Source: an uncultured Christensenella sp. (GTDB taxonomy: Bacteria > Bacillota > Clostridia > Christensenellales > Borkfalkiaceae). From it: DNA of 64,000 nt. Of this stretch, positions 17,324 to 25,838 are shown piece after piece. The stretch spans positions 1-64,000 of the forward strand of contig CAJTQF010000007.1 of the NCBI GenBank assembly GCA_910578565.1, given 5' to 3'. How positions within the stretch are numbered: position 1 is the stretch's first letter; each line of letters opens with the position of its first letter. Under the pieces are notes generated by a model. That model worked only from the letters and a program-made list of their open reading frames with translations, was not told the origin of the DNA and did not search any database. The position numbers and the translations under genes were made by a program.

Positions 17324-19860
17324 TGAAACTTTTATCCTGCTATATCGAAAACTACGGCAAAATTAAAAAACGTGAATTCGATTTCAATACAGACCTGACT
17401 TCTTTTTGCGAAGAAAACGGTTTCGGAAAGAGTACTCTGGCTTCGTTTATAAAAGCTATGTTTTACGGGCTTGAACCCTACCGCAGCAATACCAAAGATT
17501 TTTGCGAACGAATGCATTTCTGTCCCTTTGACGGCGGAAAGTTCGGCGGAAACCTTACGTTTGAAGCGGGCGGGAAGGTCTATAAAATAGAGCGGTTTTT
17601 CGGCGAAAAGAGCGACACCCTTGACGAGTGCGCCGTATATACCGGCGGTAAGCGCACTTCGGAATTCGGCGGCGAGATAGGCAGGGCGGTTTTCGGTATT
17701 GACGCGAAGTCTTTCGAACGCACGGCGTTTATAGGCAGCGACGAAATCGAAATTTCGTCTACGACGAGTATAAACGCAAAACTCAACAACTTTATAGAAG
17801 GCGACGAAGGGCTTGACAACGCGCTTAAAATTTTGGACGGCAAGCGGAAAGAATACAAAAAATCGCGCGCAGGTAACGACGCCGTTACGCAGGTTAAGGG
17901 CGAGATAGAAAACCTTAATTACGCCATAACCAACGCCGGCAACATAAAGGCGGCGCTCTCCGCCAAATACGAAAAGCACAGGGAAATCCGCGAAGAAATT
18001 TCTTCGCTTGAAAAGCAGGCGGAAAAAGCCCAGACGGCGAACGCAGTTTTGAAAGACTGGGAGCGGTACGACGGATTTATACAGGATATACACAGCGACG
18101 AAGCGAAAGTAAAAGAGATTGAAAACGGTTACCCTTTCGGACTGCCCGAACTTGAAAAAACCGAAAGAGTTACGGTTTTGCTTGAAAGGGAAGCGGAATT
18201 AAAGGCGAAGCTGTCGCAACGCATTTTCGACGAAACGGACGAAGCTGAACTTGCGCGGCTGAGCGAGAGATTTTCGGGCGGGGCGCCTTCGGAAGAGCGG
18301 CTTAAAGAAACGGAAAGGGATATAGGGGCGCACTCTGCGCTGGAAACGGAAATAAACCTTATTAAAGAGACACCCCTTTCCGAAAAAGAGCTGAAACTGC
18401 GCCGCGCTTTTGCCGCAGGGGCGCCGTCCGAAAAAGAGACGGACGCGGTGAGAAAAAAAGCGGAACGGTTAAAAGAAGCGGAAAGGGAGTTCAACCTGAT
18501 TCCCGCATCGGTTGCGCCGCAGGCGGAAAGGGTGAAAAAGCACGGGCTGTTTTTGATTTTTGCGATACTTTCCGCGCTGGCTGTCGCTGCGGGAATAGGC
18601 GTAGCGTTCGTCCAAATTACGGCGGGTATCGTAATTGCCGCCGTTGGTGCGGCGTGCCTTCTTACGGACGGCTTTTTGTACCTGAACAAAAAATTTACCA
18701 AAGTAAGCTATATGACCGACAGCCCGGAGCGCAGCGCGCTTGCGCAAAAGATTGCGGAGCTTTCGGACGGAATAAAGGCGTTTTTAATGCCTTACGGATA
18801 TTTTTCGGGCAACGGCGTCGCGTTCGATTTTCTGACCTTTGAAGAAGATTTGAAAATTTTCAACGAAAGTATGGCGGCAAAAAAAGCGGAGAGTGAAAAA
18901 CTTGCCGCAAAGTGCGCGGAACGTGACGGACTGGAAGAACGGCTGAATGACTTTTTCGGCGGGTACGGCTACCGCGACGGGTTTTTGGCAAATCTTGCGC
19001 GGTTGCGCGGCGACGTTGCGGAGTATAGCGCTCTTCTCGAAAGAAAGCGCAAGTCCGCTTTAAATTCCGACGAAATAGAAAACAGGATAAGGGAAAACGG
19101 CGCGGCGGTCACCGCGTTTTGCAGGACCTACCGTATGGAACGGGAAGGTTTGCGCGAAAAAATAAAAACCTGCGCGGAAGACGTTAAAACCCTTGCCGCG
19201 TTGCGCGAAAAAATAGCGCAGACCAAAGCCCGCGCGGAATTGTTTAAAACCGAGCGCAATTTAACCGAGCGTCCGTATGGCGGTCAGACGGGACTTGAAG
19301 AGATTAATTCGCGCCTTAACGCGTTGCGCGACGAAGCCAACAGGCTTTACAGGGAGATATGCGACGACGAAGCGCAGGCGGAAAAACTGGACGGCTATAT
19401 TGCCGACAAGAGCGTCGCTGAAGAAAGACTTGACGGATACAACAAAAAATACGGGCTTTTGTCCGCTTGCATAGATTGCCTTAAAAGCGCGGAAGAAAAC
19501 CTGAAAGAAAAATACGTAAAGCCCGTGCGCGACAAGTTTATAGACTACTCAGAACTGCTTGAAAAGACTCTTGGCGAAAAAATAACAATGAACCGCGATT
19601 TTGAAATTTCGTTTGAACGCAGCGGCAAAGAGCGTAGCGAAAAGCATTTAAGCACGGGGCAAAGAACTATTTGCGCGTTCTGTTTCAGGCTTGCGCTCAT
19701 ATGGAATATGTACAACGGGGAAAAACCGTTCCTGATTTTGGACGACCCGTTTGTGAGCCTTGACGGACAGCATCTTGAAAAGGTGAAAACGCTTTTGAAA
19801 GAGCTTTCGAAAAAAATGCAGATAGTTTATTTTTCCTGCCACGAAAGCAGGGCGGTTTGA
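17323..19860 (+). CDS. SbcC/YhaN-like SMC-type ATPase with central membrane segments
   Basis: An 845-residue protein with an N-terminal ATPase half (NGFGKSTLASFIKAMFYG, Walker A near residue 38), coiled-coil arms, and a C-terminal half with LSTGQRTICAFCFRLAL (signature) and LILDDPFVSLD (Walker B). Where SbcC has its zinc hook, this protein has two adjacent hydrophobic stretches (about residues 408-450). I see no CxxC hook. That layout matches B. subtilis YhaN. It probably forms a complex with the upstream nuclease and may work at the membrane. Confidence 0.88.
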   Translation: MKLLSCYIENYGKIKKREFDFNTDLTSFCEENGFGKSTLASFIKAMFYGLEPYRSNTKDFCERMHFCPFDGGKFGGNLTFEAGGKVYKIERFFGEKSDTLDECAVYTGGKRTSEFGGEIGRAVFGIDAKSFERTAFIGSDEIEISSTTSINAKLNNFIEGDEGLDNALKILDGKRKEYKKSRAGNDAVTQVKGEIENLNYAITNAGNIKAALSAKYEKHREIREEISSLEKQAEKAQTANAVLKDWERYDGFIQDIHSDEAKVKEIENGYPFGLPELEKTERVTVLLEREAELKAKLSQRIFDETDEAELARLSERFSGGAPSEERLKETERDIGAHSALETEINLIKETPLSEKELKLRRAFAAGAPSEKETDAVRKKAERLKEAEREFNLIPASVAPQAERVKKHGLFLIFAILSALAVAAGIGVAFVQITAGIVIAAVGAACLLTDGFLYLNKKFTKVSYMTDSPERSALAQKIAELSDGIKAFLMPYGYFSGNGVAFDFLTFEEDLKIFNESMAAKKAESEKLAAKCAERDGLEERLNDFFGGYGYRDGFLANLARLRGDVAEYSALLERKRKSALNSDEIENRIRENGAAVTAFCRTYRMEREGLREKIKTCAEDVKTLAALREKIAQTKARAELFKTERNLTERPYGGQTGLEEINSRLNALRDEANRLYREICDDEAQAEKLDGYIADKSVAEERLDGYNKKYGLLSACIDCLKSAEENLKEKYVKPVRDKFIDYSELLEKTLGEKITMNRDFEISFERSGKERSEKHLSTGQRTICAFCFRLALIWNMYNGEKPFLILDDPFVSLDGQHLEKVKTLLKELSKKMQIVYFSCHESRAV

Positions 19861-19889
19861 TTTATTTGATTTTCAAATTGAACAGAAAA

Positions 19890-19926
19890 CAGTAGCGGCT
19901 TTTTTAAAAAGCCGCTACTGTTTTTA
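19890..19926. terminator. bidirectional terminator
   Basis: CAGTAGCGGCTTTTTT pairs with AAAAAAGCCGCTACTG at 19890-19920, with TTTTTATT on the plus side and a TTTTCTG tail on the minus side. It separates the YhaN-like gene from the convergent XRE gene. Confidence 0.9.
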
Positions 19927-20133
19927 TTCCTGACAAAGTATATAGTTTGCGTCAATATCCAAAATTTTGCAAAGATTTGCAAGCGTGTCAAGCGCGGGCA
20001 TTTTTTTGCCGCTTTTGTAACATGATACGGTTTGCTGGCTCACGTTTAAAGCCTTTGCCAATTCGGTTTGCGTCATTCCGCATTGCCGTATGCTTTCGGT
20101 TAATCTGAGTTGTATCTGAGTGAGAGTAATCAA
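19924..20133 (-). CDS. small XRE-family transcriptional regulator
   Basis: 69 residues, essentially one Cro/C1 helix-turn-helix (GMTQTELAKALNVSQQTVSCYKSGKKMPA). I chose TTG at 20131-20133 because AAGGAG lies nine bases upstream. The open frame extends to 20235, but that extension crosses the operator and promoter and is not protein-like. A 16-bp inverted repeat directly upstream suggests autoregulation. Its targets are unknown, but a second, divergent promoter shares the same operator. Confidence 0.85.
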   Translation of the reverse strand: MITLTQIQLRLTESIRQCGMTQTELAKALNVSQQTVSCYKSGKKMPALDTLANLCKILDIDANYILCQE

Positions 20134-20160
20134 AATCCGGTTCTCCTTAAAAAAAATTAT

Positions 20161-20213
20161 ACACCATATGGGCGTAAAAATGGTTGACGTACGCCCATAG
20201 GGTGTAGTAGAAT
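20161..20213. promoter_or_regulatory. dyad operator with divergent promoters
   Basis: ACACCATATGGGCGTA (20161-20176) and TACGCCCATAGGGTGT (20190-20205) form a 16-bp inverted repeat with one mismatch and a 13-base spacer. A minus-strand TATAAT (20156-20161) serves the XRE gene. A plus-strand TTGACG (20184-20189) with TAGAAT (20208-20213), 18 bases apart, points the other way. Confidence 0.65.
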
Positions 20214-20264
20214 GATATTGCGCTATTGATGACAATACAATGCGCTTCTGTTGTGAGCAAACAA

Positions 20265-20302
20265 AAAATAAAGTCCCTTAGGGGACTTTATTTTTTTAAT
20301 AA
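20265..20302. terminator. bidirectional terminator (ktrA side and short divergent transcript)
   Basis: AAATAAAGTCCC / GGGACTTTATTT stem with TTTTT on the plus side and ATTTTTTG on the minus side. It can end ktrBA transcription and any ~80-base transcript from the plus promoter at 20184-20213. Confidence 0.8.
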
Positions 20303-20355
20303 GGGAACTGTCGTGTTTTATTTGAATTTGAATATAACGGTAATAAAATGCGCGG

Positions 20356-21012
20356 TTAAACTGTATGTTTATTTGTGAATGTCAGTATCTGGTCTTTGTT
20401 GCCGAACACGAGCATTAAATCGCCGTCTTCAAACGTGTAAGTGGGCGCGGGCGACGGAACTATGTTTTTGCCCTTTTTAATGAGCAGAATATTCAGCCCG
20501 AACTTTGCGCGCGGGTTGGTTTCGATAAGATTCTTCCCGTGCCATTTTGCGGGTACCGCAATTTCGAATATAGCGTGCTGGGAGTCAATTTCTATATAGT
20601 CGTACACGTTGCCGCTGTTCAGTTTTACGGCAAGTTTTTCGGCAATGTCCTTGTTGGGGTAAACCACTTCGTCCGCGCCTACGCGGAAAAGAAACTTTCT
20701 CTGGATTTCGGTGTCGGCGCGGGACACGACGTACTTCGCGCCCAAATCTTTTAAAATGGATGTTATTTCCAACGATGACTGAAAATCGTCGCCGATTGCC
20801 ACAACGCACACGTTGAAGGAAGGAATGTCCATAGCCTGCAAGTTGTCGGCGTTCATACAGTTGGCGATTATCGCGTTGGTGTACTTGGAAGCAAGCGAAT
20901 TTATGACGTCTTCGTCCTTGTCTACAATCATAACTTCGTTGCCCATTCCAAGCAGTCTTTCGCCGAGATTCTGCCCGAATCTTCCCATACCTATAAGTAA
21001 TACTGATTTCAT
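20356..21012 (-). CDS. ktrA: K+ uptake regulatory subunit (TrkA/KtrA)
   Basis: A 218-residue soluble RCK protein. The Rossmann fold has the nucleotide-binding loop GMGRFGQNLGERLLGMGNEV and the acidic VDKDED; the TrkA-C domain covers about 135-215. It gates the KtrB channel in response to ATP/ADP and, in many Bacillota, c-di-AMP. It lies 36 bases after ktrB, with a perfect hairpin (21025-21042) between the two. Confidence 0.93.
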   Translation of the reverse strand: MKSVLLIGMGRFGQNLGERLLGMGNEVMIVDKDEDVINSLASKYTNAIIANCMNADNLQAMDIPSFNVCVVAIGDDFQSSLEITSILKDLGAKYVVSRADTEIQRKFLFRVGADEVVYPNKDIAEKLAVKLNSGNVYDYIEIDSQHAIFEIAVPAKWHGKNLIETNPRAKFGLNILLIKKGKNIVPSPAPTYTFEDGDLMLVFGNKDQILTFTNKHTV

Positions 21013-21024
21013 AATAAACTCCGT

Positions 21025-21042
21025 AAAGCGGCGCGCCGCTTT
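21025..21042 (-). other. intercistronic hairpin between ktrB and ktrA
   Basis: Perfect 18-base palindrome AAAGCGGCGCGCCGCTTT with no T-tract in the direction of transcription, so it is more likely an mRNA stability or spacing element than a terminator. Confidence 0.5.
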
Positions 21043-21047
21043 TATTT

Positions 21048-22406
21048 TTAACCTATTAAAATATTTTCAACCGGCCGCCTTATTTCGGCAGCCGTTTTCT
21101 TTTCGCCGAGAGCAAGGGCAAAGGTAAGAATGCCCACCCTGCCCGCAAACATTAAAATAATGAGAACTATCTTTGACAGCCAATGCATTGCGCCAACGTT
21201 GCATACGCCAAGCCCAACGGTGCTCAGCGCGGAAACGCTCTGGAAAAGCACGTCTTCAAAAGTAAAAGGGTCCACCGCGCAGATTATCATTGTGGAAAGC
21301 ACAACCGTCATAAGGCAGGCGGTAAGGATTGCGAGTGAGCGCGAAACAAGCGAATACTCTATGCGGCGCTTGCCTATATTAATGTCTTTCTTGCCGCGGA
21401 ACACGCCTATCATACCCATTATAATTACGGCGAAAGTTCCTATTTTCAGACCGCCCGCTGTGGAACCCGAGCTGCCGCCTATAAACATTAAAACTATAGT
21501 TAAAAGGTACCCGCTTTCGGACATGGTGTCAAGGGGGGTGGTTGAAAAGCCCGCCGTTCGCGCCGTGGTTGAGTTGAATACGGAAGCCAGCAGCTTTTCA
21601 CCGAAGTTATAATCTTCGTAGGCGGGGTTGTCTCTTTCAAACAAAAGAAACAGCAGCGCGCCGCCTATTAAAAGTATTGCGTTTACTATTAAAATTACTT
21701 TCGTGTTCAGGTTTGTTTTTTTAAGGTTGAATTTGCGGTCCATTACGTCGCCCCAGACGCAGAATCCCAGTCCGCCGAAAATAATCAACACGCATATGGT
21801 TAAAGAAACAAGGGGGTCGGTCGCATAGCCCGTCAGCGAGACCGAAGCGCCCGTGCTGTCAGTACCCATTAAATCGAACCCCGCGTTGCAGAAAGCCGAA
21901 ACCGAGTGCCAGATTGAAAAGTATATGCCGTTCAGCGCGCCGAACTGCGGAATGAACCTTATGCATAAAAGCAACGCGCCCGCCGCTTCGATTATCAGCG
22001 AGCCTGCCACAATACGTATAACCAGTTTTTTTACGCCCGTTAAAACGGTGCTGCCGCCGCCTGCGTCCATCATCATAACGCGGCGTTCGTGCAGACCCAT
22101 ACCGTGTCCGAACATAACGAAAATAATCGAAACCACCGTCATAAAACCCAGCCCGCCGAGCTGTATCAGAAACAGTATTACCAACTGCCCGAACAGCGTC
22201 CAGTGTTCGTAGGTGTCGTAGGGGGCAAGCCCCGTTATGAAAGTGGCGGACGCGGAAGTGAACAGCGCGTCTATATACGAAGTGGACTGCCCCGCTTTTG
22301 TGGCGAAGGGCAGTATTAAAAGCACGCTTCCCAGAACCATAGTAATAAGATAGCCGAGAGCGAGTATACGCCATATTGAAAGTCTGAATTTGCCTTTTTT
22401 CTTCAT
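21048..22406 (-). CDS. ktrB: K+ channel/transporter subunit (TrkH/KtrB)
   Basis: A membrane protein with four repeated M1-P-M2 units. Selectivity-filter loops include SASATFITGLAPYD near the N-terminus and NSTTARTAGFSTTP in the third unit. I place the start at the ATG at 22404-22406 (MKKKGKFRLSI..., 452 residues). The ATG at 22452-22454 gives 16 extra, unfamily-like residues and lies only two bases after the promoter TATAAT, upstream of any likely transcription start. Neither start has a clear ribosome site, so this is a judgement. It forms a complex with KtrA. Confidence 0.9.
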   Translation of the reverse strand: MKKKGKFRLSIWRILALGYLITMVLGSVLLILPFATKAGQSTSYIDALFTSASATFITGLAPYDTYEHWTLFGQLVILFLIQLGGLGFMTVVSIIFVMFGHGMGLHERRVMMMDAGGGSTVLTGVKKLVIRIVAGSLIIEAAGALLLCIRFIPQFGALNGIYFSIWHSVSAFCNAGFDLMGTDSTGASVSLTGYATDPLVSLTICVLIIFGGLGFCVWGDVMDRKFNLKKTNLNTKVILIVNAILLIGGALLFLLFERDNPAYEDYNFGEKLLASVFNSTTARTAGFSTTPLDTMSESGYLLTIVLMFIGGSSGSTAGGLKIGTFAVIIMGMIGVFRGKKDINIGKRRIEYSLVSRSLAILTACLMTVVLSTMIICAVDPFTFEDVLFQSVSALSTVGLGVCNVGAMHWLSKIVLIILMFAGRVGILTFALALGEKKTAAEIRRPVENILIG

Positions 22407-22456
22407 AGCTTGCGGCGCGCCCGAATTTGATTGAAGAGAGTGGGCGCCCTGCATTA

Positions 22457-22485
22457 ATTATAAGTATTTGCAAAATAAAAGTCAA
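22457..22485 (-). promoter_or_regulatory. ktrBA promoter
   Basis: Minus-strand TTGACT (22480-22485), 17 bases, TATAAT (22457-22462). Confidence 0.8.
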
Positions 22486-22687
22486 TTTTTTATTGCAGTA
22501 ACCTTTTCGGCGGTATTTTGCATAAATTGTATATGCGTAGTATGCCTGTTTTACTGTTTCGGGCATATGGGCGGCGGCGCATATTACGGTTGCGCGCATA
22601 TGTCTGCGCGTACAGGTAAGGGCGGCGTGCCGCCAAAACACATATGCGTTTTAACGCATTGAAAAAAATTGCCGCAGGAGGTGCATT

Positions 22688-24010
22688 ATAGGTAAATATT
22701 TCGGAACGGACGGCTTCCGCGGCGAAGCCGGAGTGACCGTTACCGCCGAACACGCTTACAAGGTCGGAAGAATTCTGGGTCATATGTATGCGGCTAAAAA
22801 CGGCGGCAGGTGCCGCGCGGTCATCGGAAAGGATACGCGGCTGTCTTCGTATATGCTTGAATATTCGCTTGCCGCAGGGCTTACGGCTTCGGGTGCGGAC
22901 GCGTATATTTTGCACGTCACCACCACCCCTTCGGTATCGTACATAACCCGTTGCGACGGATTCGACTGCGGCATTATGATTTCCGCAAGCCACAACCCGT
23001 ACTTTGACAACGGCATTAAAATTATGAACTCCGCCGGCGAAAAGCTGGAAGAGAGCGCGATAGCACAAATAGAAAATTATCTCGACGGCAAAAGCGGAGA
23101 AATCCCCTTTGCTTCGGGCGGGGCTATCGGGCGCACGGTCGACTACGTTTCGGGGCGCAACAGATATATAGGTCATCTTATATCCCTTTCAACCTGTTCG
23201 TACAAGGGACTGCGCGTGGGGCTGGACGCGGCGAACGGAAGCGCCTGGCAGATTGCGCGCAGCGTGTTCGACGCATTGGGAGCAAAAACTTTCGTCGTCG
23301 GCGTGTCGCCGAACGGCACGAACGTAAACGACGGCGTAGGCTCTACCCATATAGAAAGACTTGTCGAACTTGTAAAAAGCAATTCGCTGGATATAGGTTT
23401 CGCATTCGACGGCGACGCGGACAGATGTATATGCGTGGACGCGCGGGGCGAAGTCGTGACCGGCGACGAAATTCTTTTTATCTGCGCCGACTATCTCAAA
23501 AAGCGGGGCGAACTTTCGGGCAATAAAGTCGTCTGTACCGTGCTGAGCAACGGCGGACTTATAAAAAGTCTGGGTTTGCGCGGAATAGAGTGCGCGGTGT
23601 GCGACGTGGGCGACAAAAACGTGTGTGACGAAATGTCGCGCTCGGGCGCGGTGCTGGGCGGCGAGCGCAGCGGTCACGTCGTTTTTTCGAAATACGAGTC
23701 AACGGGCGACGGGCTTGTTACCGCCATTATGATAATGGAAGCGCTTGTGGAACAGAAAAAGACGGTTGACCTTCTTTTAAAAGATTACAAAAGTTTGCCG
23801 CAGGTGACCGTAAACGTTGCGGTTGAAGATAAAGTTTTTGCGGCGGAAATTCTCTTGAAGGACGCGGAAGCGCTTTCGAAAAGTCTGGGCGTAAGGCTGG
23901 TCGTCCGCCCTTCTGGTACGGAAGATGTCGTTAGAATTATGGCGGAAGGCGAAAATTATGAAAACTGTCTTGCCGCCTGCGCAAAGCTGCGCGAAAAACT
24001 GAACGGTTGA
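22688..24010 (+). CDS. glmM: phosphoglucosamine mutase, apparent ATA start
   Basis: 440 residues, normal for GlmM, which converts glucosamine-6-P to glucosamine-1-P for UDP-GlcNAc. The N-terminus GKYFGTDGFRGEAG is the GlmM hallmark and is in frame up to an ATA at 22688-22690, exactly where Met1 belongs, with AGGAGG (22676-22681) at ideal spacing. No ATG, GTG or TTG lies between this ribosome site and the hallmark. A GTG at residue 16 would delete the FGTDGxRG motif. SASHNP carries the phospho-serine (Ser101), and DGDADRC binds the metal. It is followed by glmS. Confidence 0.93.
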   Translation: MGKYFGTDGFRGEAGVTVTAEHAYKVGRILGHMYAAKNGGRCRAVIGKDTRLSSYMLEYSLAAGLTASGADAYILHVTTTPSVSYITRCDGFDCGIMISASHNPYFDNGIKIMNSAGEKLEESAIAQIENYLDGKSGEIPFASGGAIGRTVDYVSGRNRYIGHLISLSTCSYKGLRVGLDAANGSAWQIARSVFDALGAKTFVVGVSPNGTNVNDGVGSTHIERLVELVKSNSLDIGFAFDGDADRCICVDARGEVVTGDEILFICADYLKKRGELSGNKVVCTVLSNGGLIKSLGLRGIECAVCDVGDKNVCDEMSRSGAVLGGERSGHVVFSKYESTGDGLVTAIMIMEALVEQKKTVDLLLKDYKSLPQVTVNVAVEDKVFAAEILLKDAEALSKSLGVRLVVRPSGTEDVVRIMAEGENYENCLAACAKLREKLNG

Positions 24011-24035
24011 ATATACCGTATTTCGGGGTGAATAT

Positions 24036-25793
24036 ATGTGCGGAATAGTCGGCTGCGCGCTTAAACGCAGGGCTTCGGATATAATTTACGGCGGATTAAA
24101 ACAACTTGAATACAGGGGCTACGATTCTGCGGGGATAGCCACTTTGTCAAAGGGTCGGATTTCAATAGTAAAGCGGCAGGGCAAGGTTGAAAAACTTGAA
24201 AACTGCATTGGCGAACTCTGCGGCAATATCGGCATAGGTCATACCCGCTGGGCTACGCACGGCAAACCTTCGGACGTGAACGCCCACCCCCACGCGGCGG
24301 GGAAGTTTGCCATCGTACATAACGGCATAATAGAAAATTGCAGCGAGCTGAAAGAAAAATATTTCCCCGACGCGGATTTTTTGTCCGATACCGACAGCGA
24401 AGTTATCGTAAGACTTCTGGACAAATTTTACGACGGCGATTTATTGAACGCTTTAAAAAAAGTTGCGGACCTTTTGACGGGTTCGTATGCGATAGTGGTC
24501 ATATGTACCGACTATGCGGGTATCGCCGCGGTCAAGTATAAGAGTCCCGTTATCGTCGGCAGCGGCGCGGACGGGAATTATGCCGCCAGCGACGCCCCCG
24601 CCCTTGCGGGGCTGTGCAGGGAAATAAGCGTTCTCGAAGACAACGACCTTGCTTTGGTTACGCAGGACGATGTGCGCGTTTTCGACGGAAATTTAAACGA
24701 AGTTTCCCGCGCGGTGCGCCCCAATCTTGCAACGCCAGCAAATCTGGATTTGGGCGGCTGCCCCCACTATATGCTTAAAGAGATACGCGAGTCGCCGTAT
24801 GCAATAGCGAACACTTGCGCAGTTTTTCATACCGCGGAGCGGGAGCTTGAAAAAATATGTTCGGGCGCGGACCGCGTTATTATAACGGGTTGCGGCACGG
24901 CTTACAACAGCGGGCTGGTTGCAAAAAGATATATAGAACAGTTCGCCCGTATTCCCTGCGAAGCGGAAATTGCGGGCGAGTTCCGCTATAAAAATCCTAT
25001 CGTCGGCGAAAATACGCTTGTGGTTGCGATAAGCCAGAGCGGCGAAACCGCGGACACGGTTGAAGCCGCCCGCCTTGCCAAACGCGCCAACGCACGGGTC
25101 GTTGCGGTGACTAACGCGCCCTACTCGCAACTGACCGGAATTGCGGACGTGGTAGTACCCGTCGCCGCGGGACCTGAAATCTGCGTTGCCGCGACAAAAT
25201 CTTACGCGGGGCAGATTGCCGCGCTCTACCTGCTTGCAAACGTGCTTTCCGGACGGGCAACCGATTTTGAAGAAATGCAGAAAATTTCGCGGCTGTGCAA
25301 AGAAACGGTTGAAAACACGGACATATCGGCAATTGCGGATATGTGCGCACGTTCGGGCGGGGTTTACTTTCTGGGGCGCGACATAGACTATGCCGTGGCG
25401 TTGGAAGGCAGCCTGAAACTGAAAGAAGTTTCCTATATCCCCAGCGAAGGCTATCCCGCGGGCGAGTTGAAGCACGGCACCCTTGCGCTTATAGACGAAA
25501 ACGCGGTTGCGGTAGTGGTTATCACAAGCGAAAGGCTTGCTGGCAAGACGGAAAACGCGGTGGAACAGGTTTTGTCGCGCAAGGGCAAGGTTGCGGTTGT
25601 GACCGGACTTGAAAGCGTAGCCAAAAAACTTAAAGACCGCGCGGAAATTGTAAAGATATGCGACTGCGGCGAATACCTGTCTCCCCTGATATCTTCGGTT
25701 GCGCTGCAACTTATAGCTTACAAAACCGCCGTTATGCTGGGGCGCGACCCCGACAAGCCCAGAAATCTGGCAAAGTCCGTAACGGTGGAATAA
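24036..25793 (+). CDS. glmS: glutamine-fructose-6-phosphate aminotransferase (isomerizing)
   Basis: 585 residues. Cys2 (MCGIVGC) is the glutaminase nucleophile of the N-terminal class II amidotransferase domain (GHTRWATHG, HNGIIEN). Two SIS isomerase domains follow (ITGCGTAYNSG, AISQSGETADT, LGRDIDYAVALEGSLKLKE). The C-terminus KPRNLAKSVTVE is diagnostic. It makes glucosamine-6-P, the substrate for GlmM. The gene lies 25 bases after glmM in one operon. No glmS ribozyme is seen. Confidence 0.97.
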   Translation: MCGIVGCALKRRASDIIYGGLKQLEYRGYDSAGIATLSKGRISIVKRQGKVEKLENCIGELCGNIGIGHTRWATHGKPSDVNAHPHAAGKFAIVHNGIIENCSELKEKYFPDADFLSDTDSEVIVRLLDKFYDGDLLNALKKVADLLTGSYAIVVICTDYAGIAAVKYKSPVIVGSGADGNYAASDAPALAGLCREISVLEDNDLALVTQDDVRVFDGNLNEVSRAVRPNLATPANLDLGGCPHYMLKEIRESPYAIANTCAVFHTAERELEKICSGADRVIITGCGTAYNSGLVAKRYIEQFARIPCEAEIAGEFRYKNPIVGENTLVVAISQSGETADTVEAARLAKRANARVVAVTNAPYSQLTGIADVVVPVAAGPEICVAATKSYAGQIAALYLLANVLSGRATDFEEMQKISRLCKETVENTDISAIADMCARSGGVYFLGRDIDYAVALEGSLKLKEVSYIPSEGYPAGELKHGTLALIDENAVAVVVITSERLAGKTENAVEQVLSRKGKVAVVTGLESVAKKLKDRAEIVKICDCGEYLSPLISSVALQLIAYKTAVMLGRDPDKPRNLAKSVTVE

Positions 25794-25802
25794 AGCGTAC
25801 GC

Positions 25803-25832
25803 TTGACAAAACGCCTTTGTTTTATATATAAT
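25803..25832 (+). promoter_or_regulatory. galE promoter (predicted leaderless transcript)
   Basis: TTGACA (25803-25808), 18 bases, TATAAT (25827-25832). Only six bases (AGGGCT) separate the -10 element from the galE ATG, so transcription should start at or next to the A of the start codon. Confidence 0.75.
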
Positions 25833-25838
25833 AGGGCT

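Noticed and set aside
22540..22660. Repeated CATATG words and small palindromes before glmM as a riboswitch or CRISPR-like repeat
   Set aside because: Spacing is irregular, no consistent repeat unit or conserved fold is visible, and no known glmM leader RNA matches.
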